From: Dehalococcoidia bacterium
Lineage (GTDB): Bacteria > Chloroflexota > Dehalococcoidia > Lucifugimonadales > Australimonadaceae
Length of the DNA: 64,000 bases
NCBI GenBank assembly: GCA_022820645.1
Contig: JAJEFD010000009.1
Span: forward strand, 1 to 64,000
Direction of reading: 5' to 3'
The notes beneath the pieces were generated by a model. That model did not search any database and was not told the origin of the DNA. It saw only the letters and a list, made by a program, of their open reading frames with translations. Made by a program: the position numbers and the translations under genes. Below are positions 1 to 9,753 of the stretch, in pieces. Within the stretch, counting starts at the first letter, position 1, and each line of letters starts with the position of its first letter.

Positions 1-844
1 CGATCTGGTTCTCCGCGAACAGTATCTTGAGGCTGGGGAAGCGGTCGAAGAGGCCGGAGAGCGTCCATTGGACGGCAGGCATCGCGCCGCTGCCCTTGAT
101 GGGGCTGAACCGCGCCATCTGCTCCGGAAAACTGCGCCCCGGCGCCTCGAGTTCCTTCAGCAGTTCGGGCGTGGCCCCGGGGTAGTCCAGGAAGGGGCCC
201 TTGCCGGTGCGTTCGATGTCCACGTGGACGGTCACCGGCATGTCGAGGTCGAGCGCCGTCTCCCAGAACCGGTCGTCCTCGATGGACGGGTACTGCTTGC
301 CGGACGGGAAGTCCTGCAGCATGATTGCCTTCGCGCCGATCTCCTTGCAGTGCTTCAGCTCATCGATATGGGCGTCCAGGTCCTCGATGATGGGCATGAT
401 GGTCACGCCGATGAGACGGTCCGGGTTCTCGGCGCAGTAGTCCTGGATGAGCCAGTCGTTGTACGCCCGGACGATGCTCAGGTAAGCCTCGTTGTCGTCC
501 ACCATCCGCCACATCCTCGGGCCGGTGGCCTGCGCGGGGAAGAGCACCTCGGCGTCCACGCCGTCGATGTCCTGCTCCTGCATGCGCTGCTCAGGCGTGC
601 CCGTTCCTGGCGTGCCCTCGTATTTCACGCCGGACGGCAGGTAGTGCTCGCGGCCCCTGCCGCCGTACAGGTCGGCCGGGTTCGCCTTGCGCGTCTGCTT
701 GCCGTCGATGAACCAGGCGTCGGTATCGTCGTCGAGGCGCACGAGCTTGGGCGCGCGGTCGCGGTGCTGCTCCGGGACGCGGGGCGTCCAGTTCGCGGTG
801 TCGACCTCCATGTGAGAGTCACCGGAGATGTAGTGGTAGTTCAT
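1..844 (-). CDS. Amidohydrolase family protein (PF04909-like TIM-barrel), partial; runs off the left edge
   Basis: Reverse-strand frame from ATG at 844: MNYHYISGDSHMEVDTANWTPRVPEQHRDRAPKLVRLDDDTDAWFIDGKQ...GVDAEVLFPAQ...IVRAYNDWLIQDYCAENPDRLIGVTIMPIIED...; not in the ORF track because it is truncated; same family look as 21076, 32411 and 37970. Confidence 0.85.
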   Translation of the reverse strand, partial: MNYHYISGDSHMEVDTANWTPRVPEQHRDRAPKLVRLDDDTDAWFIDGKQTRKANPADLYGGRGREHYLPSGVKYEGTPGTGTPEQRMQEQDIDGVDAEVLFPAQATGPRMWRMVDDNEAYLSIVRAYNDWLIQDYCAENPDRLIGVTIMPIIEDLDAHIDELKHCKEIGAKAIMLQDFPSGKQYPSIEDDRFWETALDLDMPVTVHVDIERTGKGPFLDYPGATPELLKELEAPGRSFPEQMARFSPIKGSGAMPAVQWTLSGLFDRFPSLKILFAENQI

Positions 845-952
845 GCACCCGCCTCCTAAAATGGCGTTGTCGTGTCGTTCGCAGGGGTCATTCTAGCGGG
901 TAGTACAGCCCTCGTCCCCCGTTCGACCCATGAGCGCAGGTCCAGGCTCCTG

Positions 953-2236
953 TTACTGTTGCCGGTGCTGCCGTCTGCGCGGGGCGCCCATGGCTCCCAC
1001 GTAGAGCGCCCATGTGCCCGCCAGGAGCGCGGCCGCGACGAGGAATCCTCCCTCGAAGCCGATCCTGTCCGCGATAAGGAATCCGGCGAACGGGCCCAGC
1101 GCCGCCCCGAGGTCCAGCCACGTCGAGTACCTGCCGAGCACGGCGGCGCGCGTCGAGCTGGTTGCCGTTTCGCCTATGGCGGCGTCCAACGCCGTGTTCA
1201 CACCCACCGCCGCGATGAACAGCACGGGCATCGTGAGGACCACGGCGACCACGGAATCGAACGCCACCATCACGGCCAGCGAGGCGACCATCGCGGCCAT
1301 CCCGTAAGCGATGGACATCCGCCTGCCGATGCGGTCCGAGAGGTGTCCCATCAGCACGCCGAGCGTTATCTCCGCGAGCCACCGGGAGCCGACCAGCAGA
1401 CCTGCGAGCGTCACCACGGCAAACGCCCCGCCGAGCACCCTGTCGTTGTCGTCGGCGAACCTGGCGAGGTAGGGAGCCATGGTGGCGATGGCCAACCCGT
1501 TCGCTCCGAACGCGGTGGCGAAGCGCATGAGGCTGATGGACAGGAGCGGGAGACGCAGCTTCCGGCCATACCTGGGCAGCCGGGATATCGCAAGATCCCA
1601 GGCGTTCAGGCGCTCCCGCAGGCCTCCCACGGAGAAGCGGATGCGCTCAGGCCGGAGGTCGGGCACCCGGGTGGCGATGAGCACGCCGAGCAGCCCGATG
1701 GCCGCAAGGATCGTGAAGGTCACTTCCCTCGAAGTGAGGTGGAAGACCATCGCGCCCGCGGTGACCGCGACGAAACTGCCGAACCGCTGCCCGGAGTTAA
1801 ACAGCCCCATCAACCTGCCCCGCATCGCGGATGTGCCGACCGCAAACGCCGTCAGCTGCGCGGCGAGCCTCATGAACGAGTACGCAACGCCCCAGGCGGC
1901 GCGGGCCAGCAGCAGCACCGCGACGCCGCTCCCCAGGCCGTATGCAAGCGTCGACAGGACGCCAACGGCGATGGAGGCGACGAACGGCCAGCGCACGCCG
2001 AACCGCTGGTAGACCGAAGCGGCGAGGGAGTTGCTTACGAGGCGGATGAAGCGGTTGATGCTGAGTGCGAGCCCTATCCAGAACGACGCCGCGAGACCGA
2101 GGTGTCCGTCGACGCCGAACTCGAGCGCAGCCACCGGCAGCACGACGTACATCAACGAGTCGCCCATGATGACCGTGCCCGTCGGGGAGACGGCGTAGAC
2201 CATCTCCATCGGAACGATCCGTCTCACACGCATCAT
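953..2236 (-). CDS. MFS-type transporter
   Basis: 427 aa with many hydrophobic helices and MFS-like loops (GHLSDRIGRRMSIAYG). Confidence 0.8.
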   Translation of the reverse strand: MMRVRRIVPMEMVYAVSPTGTVIMGDSLMYVVLPVAALEFGVDGHLGLAASFWIGLALSINRFIRLVSNSLAASVYQRFGVRWPFVASIAVGVLSTLAYGLGSGVAVLLLARAAWGVAYSFMRLAAQLTAFAVGTSAMRGRLMGLFNSGQRFGSFVAVTAGAMVFHLTSREVTFTILAAIGLLGVLIATRVPDLRPERIRFSVGGLRERLNAWDLAISRLPRYGRKLRLPLLSISLMRFATAFGANGLAIATMAPYLARFADDNDRVLGGAFAVVTLAGLLVGSRWLAEITLGVLMGHLSDRIGRRMSIAYGMAAMVASLAVMVAFDSVVAVVLTMPVLFIAAVGVNTALDAAIGETATSSTRAAVLGRYSTWLDLGAALGPFAGFLIADRIGFEGGFLVAAALLAGTWALYVGAMGAPRRRQHRQQ

Positions 2237-2306
2237 CTGAGTGCAGCCTCCTGATCCCCGTTAGTGGTCTGCCCGAGGCAGAATGGGCGCATGGTAGTAT
2301 GAGGAC

Positions 2307-2849
2307 GTGGCAAACGCTCCCCGCAACTACTGGATGGTCTCCGTCTGGCCGGAGTACTTCGACGCGTGCGCCGAGAAGGATTTCTCGGTGCTGGCGATGG
2401 GGCGTCAGCAGCGTCGGCGGGTGCAGCGCATGGAGATAGGCGACCGCGTGCTGTTCTACGTGACCCACCGGCTGGTGTTCGGGGCTATCGCGTCGATATC
2501 CGGCACGCACTACGAGGACAAGACGCCGCTCTGGCCCGGTTTCGAGGGCGCGGACCCGCTGGCGTGGCGGGTGAAGACGAAGCCTGACGTGGTACCCGAC
2601 GACGACCACGTGCTCGACGCGCGGTTCATCGCTCCGCGGATGGAGTACGTGAAGCGGTGGCCGCCCGAAGACTGGCCGCTCGCATTCCAGGGGCTGCTGC
2701 ACCTCATCCCCAAGCGGGATTTCCAGCTGATAGAGCACGAGATGCGCCGGGGCCGCCGCCGCCCGGATGTCGCATTCGTTCCCGACCCCAGACACGGCCC
2801 CGCCGCCCGCGAGGCGCAGTACGCAGGCAGGCCCGGAGAGAGCGCCTGA
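2307..2849 (+). CDS. EVE/PUA-like domain protein
   Basis: NYWMVSVWPEYFDACAEKDFSVLAMGRQQRRRVQRMEIGDRVLFYVT... resembles EVE domain proteins; GTG start. Confidence 0.6.
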   Translation: MANAPRNYWMVSVWPEYFDACAEKDFSVLAMGRQQRRRVQRMEIGDRVLFYVTHRLVFGAIASISGTHYEDKTPLWPGFEGADPLAWRVKTKPDVVPDDDHVLDARFIAPRMEYVKRWPPEDWPLAFQGLLHLIPKRDFQLIEHEMRRGRRRPDVAFVPDPRHGPAAREAQYAGRPGESA

Positions 2850-2850
2850 T

Positions 2851-3624
<774 letters not shown>

Positions 3625-3703
3625 CCCTCCACCCGCACTCCGGCGACTCTCCCTGCGCAGCGGCTACAATCCCGCCATCCGGTTGCCACGAAGGAGGCAC
3701 CCC

Positions 3704-4909
3704 ATGCCCGGCCCGCTCGAAGGGATACGCGTCGTCGACCTCACCCGCATCCTCGCAGGCCCCTACTGCACGATGATCCTCGCCGATCTCGGTGCGGACG
3801 TCGTGACGGTGGAGCAGCCGGGCGGGGACCAGGCGCGCCGCAACGGGCCGTTCTTCGCGGGCAGGGACGGCAGGGAGCGCAGCACCTACTTCACCAGCGT
3901 CAACCGGGGCAAGCGCAGCATCGTCATCGATCTCAAGAACCCTGACGGCAAGGAGACATTCCTGCGCCTGGTGGACGGCGCGGACGTAGTGACCGAGAAC
4001 TTCAGGCCGGGGACGATGACTAACCTCGGCGTGGACTACGCGACGCTGAGCGCGCGCAATCCGAGGCTCATCATGGCGTCGGTGTCCGGCTTCGGGCAGG
4101 ACGGCCCGTACGCCAAACGGGCCGCGCTGGACGTGATCGTGCAGGCGATGGGCGGGATGCTGAGCATCACCGGCGACGAGGGCGGCGGGCCGGTGCGTCC
4201 CGGCGTGAGCATGGGCGACATCACCGCCGCGCTGTTCACGACCATCGGCGTGCTGTCGGCGATCGTCGAGCGCGATCGCTCAGGCCTCGGCCAGCACATC
4301 GACATGGCGATGCTCGACTGCCAGGCGGCGATACTGGAGAACCCGCTGATGCGCTACTTCGCCGTCGGCGAGATGCCGGAGCGCATCGGCACGCGGCATC
4401 CGGTCACCGCGCCGGTGCAGGCGCTGCCAACGAAGGACGGCTACGTGGCGGTCGCAGTGTCGGACGGCCCCACCGGCCACTGGGGGCGTTTCGCCACACT
4501 CATCGGCAAACCCGAACTCAAGGACGACGAGCGCTTCGCGTCCGGCTGGCTCCGGCGGGTCAACTACGACGAGTTGCGTCCCCACCTAGAGTCGGCGCTG
4601 GCGCAGCGCACGACCGGCGAGTGGGTGGACCTGCTCGGCCCGGCGGGCATCGCGGTCGGCCCCGTGCAGGACGTCTCGCAGGTCGCGGTCGACCCGCAGC
4701 TGAACTTCCGTGGGATGTTCGTGGAAGCTGAAGCGCCGCAGGTGGGGCGGGTGACGTTCACGAACACGCCCGTCAAGCACTCGCGCACGCCGGGCGGGGT
4801 GCGGCGCGGAGCGCCTGAGCTTGGCGAGCATACCGATGCGGTGCTTGCCGAGGCGGGGGTTGGCGCGGAACAGGCCGCAGCGCTCCACGCATCCGGTGCG
4901 GTGGCATAG
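3704..4909 (+). CDS. CaiB/BaiF CoA-transferase family protein
   Basis: MPGPLEGIRVVDLTRILAGPYCTMILADLGADVVTVEQPGGD...; AAGGAGG RBS upstream of 3704. Confidence 0.9.
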   Translation: MPGPLEGIRVVDLTRILAGPYCTMILADLGADVVTVEQPGGDQARRNGPFFAGRDGRERSTYFTSVNRGKRSIVIDLKNPDGKETFLRLVDGADVVTENFRPGTMTNLGVDYATLSARNPRLIMASVSGFGQDGPYAKRAALDVIVQAMGGMLSITGDEGGGPVRPGVSMGDITAALFTTIGVLSAIVERDRSGLGQHIDMAMLDCQAAILENPLMRYFAVGEMPERIGTRHPVTAPVQALPTKDGYVAVAVSDGPTGHWGRFATLIGKPELKDDERFASGWLRRVNYDELRPHLESALAQRTTGEWVDLLGPAGIAVGPVQDVSQVAVDPQLNFRGMFVEAEAPQVGRVTFTNTPVKHSRTPGGVRRGAPELGEHTDAVLAEAGVGAEQAAALHASGAVA

Positions 4910-4943
4910 GGAGGAGCGTCGACACGGCAGCGTTCACGCGTGG

Positions 4944-6029
4944 TCAATCGGCCAGTTGAATAGCTCCCACAACCGCTGCCAACACTGCGGCGGCCCCGGC
5001 TACGGCCGAGGCTATCTTTATCCAGCTCCAGGGCCGTTCACCCTGCACTTCCCCCGTGCGTGCGTTGATGAGGAAGCGGAACGGCTTGTTCCGGTAGCGG
5101 TACGCGCTGATCCAAACGGGCAGCAGGATGTGCTTGAAGGTGATGTCGTCGAACTCCGAGTGCATCCACTGGATGATCTGCTCGTCCCCGCCGATGTGGT
5201 AGCGAATGGTCTGGCGTATGGGTCTGTCCATATGCCGGCGGGCTTCAGAGAAACCCTGTTCGAGGCCGACCTGATAGCTCTCGGCGCGGAATCCGCTCAT
5301 GTACTCGTTCTGGAATGGGACGAGGTCGGAGAGACCCCACGGCTCCAGCTTCTCCATATATGTCCGGGGCAGGGAGTGGCTCGCGAGCACCAGGATGTCG
5401 TCAAACTCGTTGTCCACCACACCGCTGACCGGCGTCCACCACGTACGCCGGACCATCGTCGTGCCTTTGCCTGTGCTCACCGGCACGTAATAGTAGACAC
5501 CTCGCTGGCCGGTGTACTGCGTCGTTACCGAGGCGTCGTAGGTCCAATGCGGGACGTACATGCCGGAGAGCGTCGTGTCCAGCCGGGCGCGCTGCTTGAA
5601 ATCGTTGGGAGCGAACCAGAGCTTCGACACCCACTGGCGGAACAACGCACGAGCCCGATCGCGCTCGACCTTGAAGGGCAGCAGTGAGCGCGGCTTGATC
5701 TGCTTGTGGGAGCCGCCCTCCGCCACGATGGTGGTGCCGCAGAAGGGGCACTCCTCGGAGGAGAGGTTCGCGTCCCGCTCGAATTCCGCGCCGCAACTGG
5801 GACAGGAGATCGTGATGACTTCTTCGAGGTCCTCACCGCTCTCCAGCGACGCCAGCCGCTCGTGGAAGTCCAGCTCCTCGATCTCTTCGTTGGACTCGGG
5901 GACGGGAGTCTCGAAGCCGCAATGCCCGCAGACGAGCATCCCGGTGCCCGGCTGAAACTCGAGCAACGAGCCGCACTGCTCACACGAGAACTCATCGGGG
6001 CCGCGTTCTACCTGCTTTTCCGTTGCCAT
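4944..6029 (-). CDS. Zinc-ribbon (TFIIB-type) protein with C-terminal TM helix; partner of the downstream SPFH protein
   Basis: CEQCGSLLEFQPGTGMLVCGHCG, CPSCGAEFERDANLSSEECPFCGTTI CxxC pairs; C-terminal ASAVAGAAAVLAAVVGAIQLAD helix. Confidence 0.7.
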   Translation of the reverse strand: MATEKQVERGPDEFSCEQCGSLLEFQPGTGMLVCGHCGFETPVPESNEEIEELDFHERLASLESGEDLEEVITISCPSCGAEFERDANLSSEECPFCGTTIVAEGGSHKQIKPRSLLPFKVERDRARALFRQWVSKLWFAPNDFKQRARLDTTLSGMYVPHWTYDASVTTQYTGQRGVYYYVPVSTGKGTTMVRRTWWTPVSGVVDNEFDDILVLASHSLPRTYMEKLEPWGLSDLVPFQNEYMSGFRAESYQVGLEQGFSEARRHMDRPIRQTIRYHIGGDEQIIQWMHSEFDDITFKHILLPVWISAYRYRNKPFRFLINARTGEVQGERPWSWIKIASAVAGAAAVLAAVVGAIQLAD

Positions 6030-6043
6030 GTGGGCGGACGCTC

Positions 6044-7141
6044 CTAGGGAGCCTGCGGCGGCAGCGGAGGCGGCGTGGCGCCGAACAGCGCGGTGAGCGT
6101 GCCGACATCCGCAGCTCTGGTCCACTGCGCCATACCCGCCTGCCATACGAGTGTGTCGCGAGTGAGCTGGCCCTGCTGGGCCTGTGTTGCCAGCACGTCC
6201 ATGCCGAATGGCCCGGTCTGTTGTCCGTTGACGGCTACGAAGAACTGCACAGGCTGGGGTATAGGCGGTGGGGCGGGCGCCGCTGCCGGTGGCGCGGCGG
6301 TCTGGCCGAGCTGGCCGCCCATCATCATGCCCATGCCCAGTCCGACCGCGCTGCCCGCGGTGCCGGGGTTGTTGGCGGCGGCCTCCACAGCCGTTGCCGC
6401 CTGGAACTGGGTGAACGCATTCAGGTTGCCGACGGCGCCCATGCTGGTGCGCTTGTCGAGAGCGGCCTCAACCTCGGCAGGGAGTGAGACGTTCTCCACG
6501 AGGAGTTTCGTGAGCTCGAGTCCGTAAGCATTGAACTCCGGCCTGACCTTCGAGGCCATGAAGGAACCAAGCTCGTCGTAGTTCGAGACGAGGTCGAGGG
6601 CGGGTATGTTGCTCTCGCCCAGGAGGTCTGCGAACCGCGAGACGATGATGTTGCGCAACTGGTCGGTGATGTCGTCGGTCCTGTAGTGGCCGGACGTCCC
6701 CACGAGCTCGCGGAGCAGGACAGCAGCGTCGTGCACGCGGATGGCGTAGGTGCCGAACGCGCGCAGGCGCACGAGTCCGAAGTCCTGGTCACGGAGCATC
6801 AGGGGATTCTTGGTGCCCCACTTGAGGTCTGTGAACCGCCGGGTGCTGACGAAGTAGACCTCCGCCTTGAACGGGCTGGAGAAACCGTACTTCCAGCCCT
6901 GAAGGGTCGAAAGGATGGGCAGGTTGGCCGTCTCCAGGATGTGCCTGCCGGGATTGAAGACGTCGGCCAACTGGCCCTGGTTCACGAAAGCAGCGGACTG
7001 CCCTTCGCGCACCACCAACTGCGCGCCGTACTTGATCTCGTTGTCGTACCGCTGGAAGCGGTAGACGAGCGTATCTTGCGAATCGTCCGTCCACTCGACG
7101 ATGTCGACGAATTCGCCCCGTATCTTGTCCCAGATGGCCAT
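6044..7141 (-). CDS. SPFH-domain / 'virion core'-type protein (YdjI-like) with C-terminal GYF_2-like domain
   Basis: MAIWDKIRGEFVDIVEWTDDSQDTLVYRFQRYDNEIKYGAQLVVREGQSAAFVNQGQLADVFNPGRHIL...; tail FFVAVNGQQTGPFGMDVLATQAQQGQLTRDTLVWQAGMAQWTRAADV. Confidence 0.8.
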   Translation of the reverse strand: MAIWDKIRGEFVDIVEWTDDSQDTLVYRFQRYDNEIKYGAQLVVREGQSAAFVNQGQLADVFNPGRHILETANLPILSTLQGWKYGFSSPFKAEVYFVSTRRFTDLKWGTKNPLMLRDQDFGLVRLRAFGTYAIRVHDAAVLLRELVGTSGHYRTDDITDQLRNIIVSRFADLLGESNIPALDLVSNYDELGSFMASKVRPEFNAYGLELTKLLVENVSLPAEVEAALDKRTSMGAVGNLNAFTQFQAATAVEAAANNPGTAGSAVGLGMGMMMGGQLGQTAAPPAAAPAPPPIPQPVQFFVAVNGQQTGPFGMDVLATQAQQGQLTRDTLVWQAGMAQWTRAADVGTLTALFGATPPPLPPQAP

Positions 7142-7285
7142 GGCCTCTCTCCTCGCGTTTGCAGGTGACCTTCCCACTGTACGGGGTTGCCGGGTGAGGC
7201 GCAACGCTGGGGCTCAGGCTTCGGTGAGGCTTTGCGGACGGGGTAGGATGTGTGGACGCTCGGAGATTTCGAGGGGGCTGACGCC

Positions 7286-7885
7286 ATGAGTCCACCTGTC
7301 TACTGCCCGCGGTGCGGATCGGTGCTGGGCGCGAAGTTCGATGGAGGCCGTGAGCGGCCCGCGTGCCTGGCGGACGACTGCGGGTTCCTGCACTTCGGCG
7401 AGTCGTCGATCGGCTGCGGTGGCGTCGTCATCCGGGACGGCAAGGCGCTCCTGATCCAGCGAGGGCTCAACCCCGGCAGAGGTACGTGGCAGATACCGGG
7501 CGGCTACGTCGAAGCCGACGAGGCCATCCCGGCAGCGGCGGAGCGCGAGGTGCGCGAGGAGGCAGGAGTCATTGCAGAGGTGCGGGAGGTGATCGGTTTC
7601 CGGCACTCGGCGAGCATCCCCGACCGTCCGGTGGCCAATCTCTACGTCGTCTTCTGGTTGGAATGGGTATCGGGCGAGCCGCGCGGGGACGGAGTGGAGA
7701 CGCTCGATGCGGGTTTCTTCACCCTTCCGGAGCTCGAAGAGAAGATGGGGATGCAGGCGATGTCGTTGTGGGCGATCAAGCTGGCGCTCGCCAGGGACTA
7801 CGGGAGCGGGTTCATCTCGCACCAGGACTCGTTCGAACTGCGACCGGGCTGGTCGGTGTTCGGAGTTCCGCCGGCAGCCCCCTAG
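7286..7885 (+). CDS. NUDIX hydrolase with N-terminal zinc ribbon
   Basis: Nudix box GGYVEADEAIPAAAEREVREEAGVIAE; YCPRCGSVL. Confidence 0.9.
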   Translation: MSPPVYCPRCGSVLGAKFDGGRERPACLADDCGFLHFGESSIGCGGVVIRDGKALLIQRGLNPGRGTWQIPGGYVEADEAIPAAAEREVREEAGVIAEVREVIGFRHSASIPDRPVANLYVVFWLEWVSGEPRGDGVETLDAGFFTLPELEEKMGMQAMSLWAIKLALARDYGSGFISHQDSFELRPGWSVFGVPPAAP

Positions 7886-8712
7886 CCGGTGTTCTGCAGC
7901 ACGCTCCCGTCGATACGTCCCCGCAGCATCCGCAGGTAGTTGGCGGTCGTGACCTCGGCGACCGTCTCGACGTCGGTGCGCTGGAGCTCGGCGAGCTTCT
8001 CCGCGACCTGCGGGAGGTGCCACGGCTCCGTGCGGCGGATGGGGTTCTTCTTGAACGGCTGCGGGTAGGAGTCGGTCTCGATGACGATGCGGTCGAGCGG
8101 GATGTGCTCCACTGCGGCCTGCAGTTCCGGCAGGCGGAGCAACGGTTTGGCGAGGGAGATGTAGAAGCCGAGGTCGATGACGCGCTCGGCCAACCGCAGG
8201 TCTCCCTGGAAGTAGTGCCACGCGCCTCCTACCTCGCCCGCGCCCTCCTCCTGGAGCAGGCGGACGGTGTCGTCGTCAGCCTCGCGGGAGTGGGTCACGA
8301 GGGGCAGGCCGAACTCCCGCGCGAGGCGTATCTGCCGGCGGAACGCGTCCTGCTGCACATCGTAGGCGGGCGAGTGGGGCATGTAGTCGAGCCCCGTCTC
8401 GCTCCACTCGACGACCCTCGGATGGCTGGCGAGATGCCGCAGTTCGACGGCGGTGCGTTCGTCCACCCAGCCGGTGAGGTCGCCGGGGTGCAGGCCGACG
8501 CCCGCATAGACGATGGGGTGGGTGTCGGCGAGCGTCTGCACGCGCCGACAGGAGTCCAGGGTGACCCCCGCTGCTATAATCACCCCCACGTTGGCCTCTC
8601 GTGCCCTGTCGAGCAGCGGGCCGATATCTTCGGAAGCGAACTGGTCTATGTGCGTGTGCCCGTCGATCAGTGGGCGGTCGCTCCGGGAATCCTGGGTTGC
8701 GGGTGCCTGCAT
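7882..8712 (-). CDS. TatD family hydrolase (metal-dependent DNase-like)
   Basis: LIDGHTHIDQF...GLHPGDL...EWSETGLDYM...PLVTHSREADDDTVRLLQEE...IVIETDSYPQ. Confidence 0.88.
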   Translation of the reverse strand: MQAPATQDSRSDRPLIDGHTHIDQFASEDIGPLLDRAREANVGVIIAAGVTLDSCRRVQTLADTHPIVYAGVGLHPGDLTGWVDERTAVELRHLASHPRVVEWSETGLDYMPHSPAYDVQQDAFRRQIRLAREFGLPLVTHSREADDDTVRLLQEEGAGEVGGAWHYFQGDLRLAERVIDLGFYISLAKPLLRLPELQAAVEHIPLDRIVIETDSYPQPFKKNPIRRTEPWHLPQVAEKLAELQRTDVETVAEVTTANYLRMLRGRIDGSVLQNTG

Positions 8713-8757
8713 GGACGGATTGTAGACGATGAAGGCTGAGGGAGGAGAACGGTCTTC

Positions 8758-9753
8758 ATGCCTTCGTGGGCACAGGCAGCGTTACGACTTTCCAGGAACA
8801 GGTGGGCACAGGCCGCGTTCGGCGTCGTCGCGAGCGGCTCGCTCGCGTACCTCGTTGCTCACAACATCGTCTGGAAGGAAGTAGCGGAGGCGTTCCTCGC
8901 GTTCCCTCCCGAGCTTGCACTCCTCGCTCTCGTCCCCCTCGCTGCGGCTATCGCGCTCCGTGCGTTGCGTTGGCACGTGCTGCTGCACCGGGAGCGCGTC
9001 TCGCTCTGGCAGGTGCTGCTGACACAGAACACCGGCCTCGGTTTCAACAACCTGTCGCCCGTGCGCATGGTGAGCGAGCCGGTGCAGCTGGCGATGATAA
9101 ACCGCCGCTACGGCGTGCCGTTCCCGCAGGCGTTCGCAACGCTGGTAGGCGAGAACGTGCTCGACATATTCACGACTGCCCTGATGATGGGACTTGGCGT
9201 CCTCCTGAGCCCGGGCGTCCGCGCAAGCAATGCGAACATCCAGCTCATCGGCGCAATCATCATGTTCATCGTCAGCGCGCTGATACTCGCCGCCGTCGTG
9301 CGCGGGGCGGTGCCGTGGCAGAACAGGTTCGCTTTCCTGCAACGGATCATCCGGGGCTTCACCGAACTCAAGGAAGAGCCTCTCCGACTATGGCTGTCGC
9401 TGGGCGTGAATATTGCGCACTGGCTGCTGTTGGGCGTCTGCGGATGGGTGCTGGGGACAGGCCTGGGGATGGACGTGCACCCCGTGACGATAGCGACCAT
9501 CCTCGTCGCTGCGACGTTCTTCACATCCGCCGTGCCGTCCGTGCCGTCCGGCCTCGGGACGTACCATTTCGCCGTGATAACGATGCTCACCGAATCAGGG
9601 ACGGAGCAGGTCGCCGCGCTGAACTTCGCGCTGATGATGCACCTGCTGATCGTGCTGCCACCGACGGCTATCGCTCTGTTCATGACCGGCAGGATGAGCC
9701 TGGGCACGTTGCGCGACCCGTCCGGCGCTCCCCATGGCGCGTCAGGCGATTAG
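8758..9753 (+). CDS. Flippase-like / LPG-synthase TM region (UPF0104-like) membrane protein
   Basis: 331 aa polytopic; ALRALRWHVLLHRE...NTGLGFNNLSPVRMVSEPVQLAMINRRYGVPFPQAFATLVGENVLDI. Confidence 0.75.
   Translation: MPSWAQAALRLSRNRWAQAAFGVVASGSLAYLVAHNIVWKEVAEAFLAFPPELALLALVPLAAAIALRALRWHVLLHRERVSLWQVLLTQNTGLGFNNLSPVRMVSEPVQLAMINRRYGVPFPQAFATLVGENVLDIFTTALMMGLGVLLSPGVRASNANIQLIGAIIMFIVSALILAAVVRGAVPWQNRFAFLQRIIRGFTELKEEPLRLWLSLGVNIAHWLLLGVCGWVLGTGLGMDVHPVTIATILVAATFFTSAVPSVPSGLGTYHFAVITMLTESGTEQVAALNFALMMHLLIVLPPTAIALFMTGRMSLGTLRDPSGAPHGASGD

Noticed and set aside
68-859. 263-aa plus-strand ORF at the left end
   Set aside because: Antisense to the partial amidohydrolase whose minus-strand translation has clear family motifs.
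8573-8578. TATAAT on the plus strand inside tatD
   Set aside because: No -35 at suitable distance and it lies within coding sequence; likely chance.
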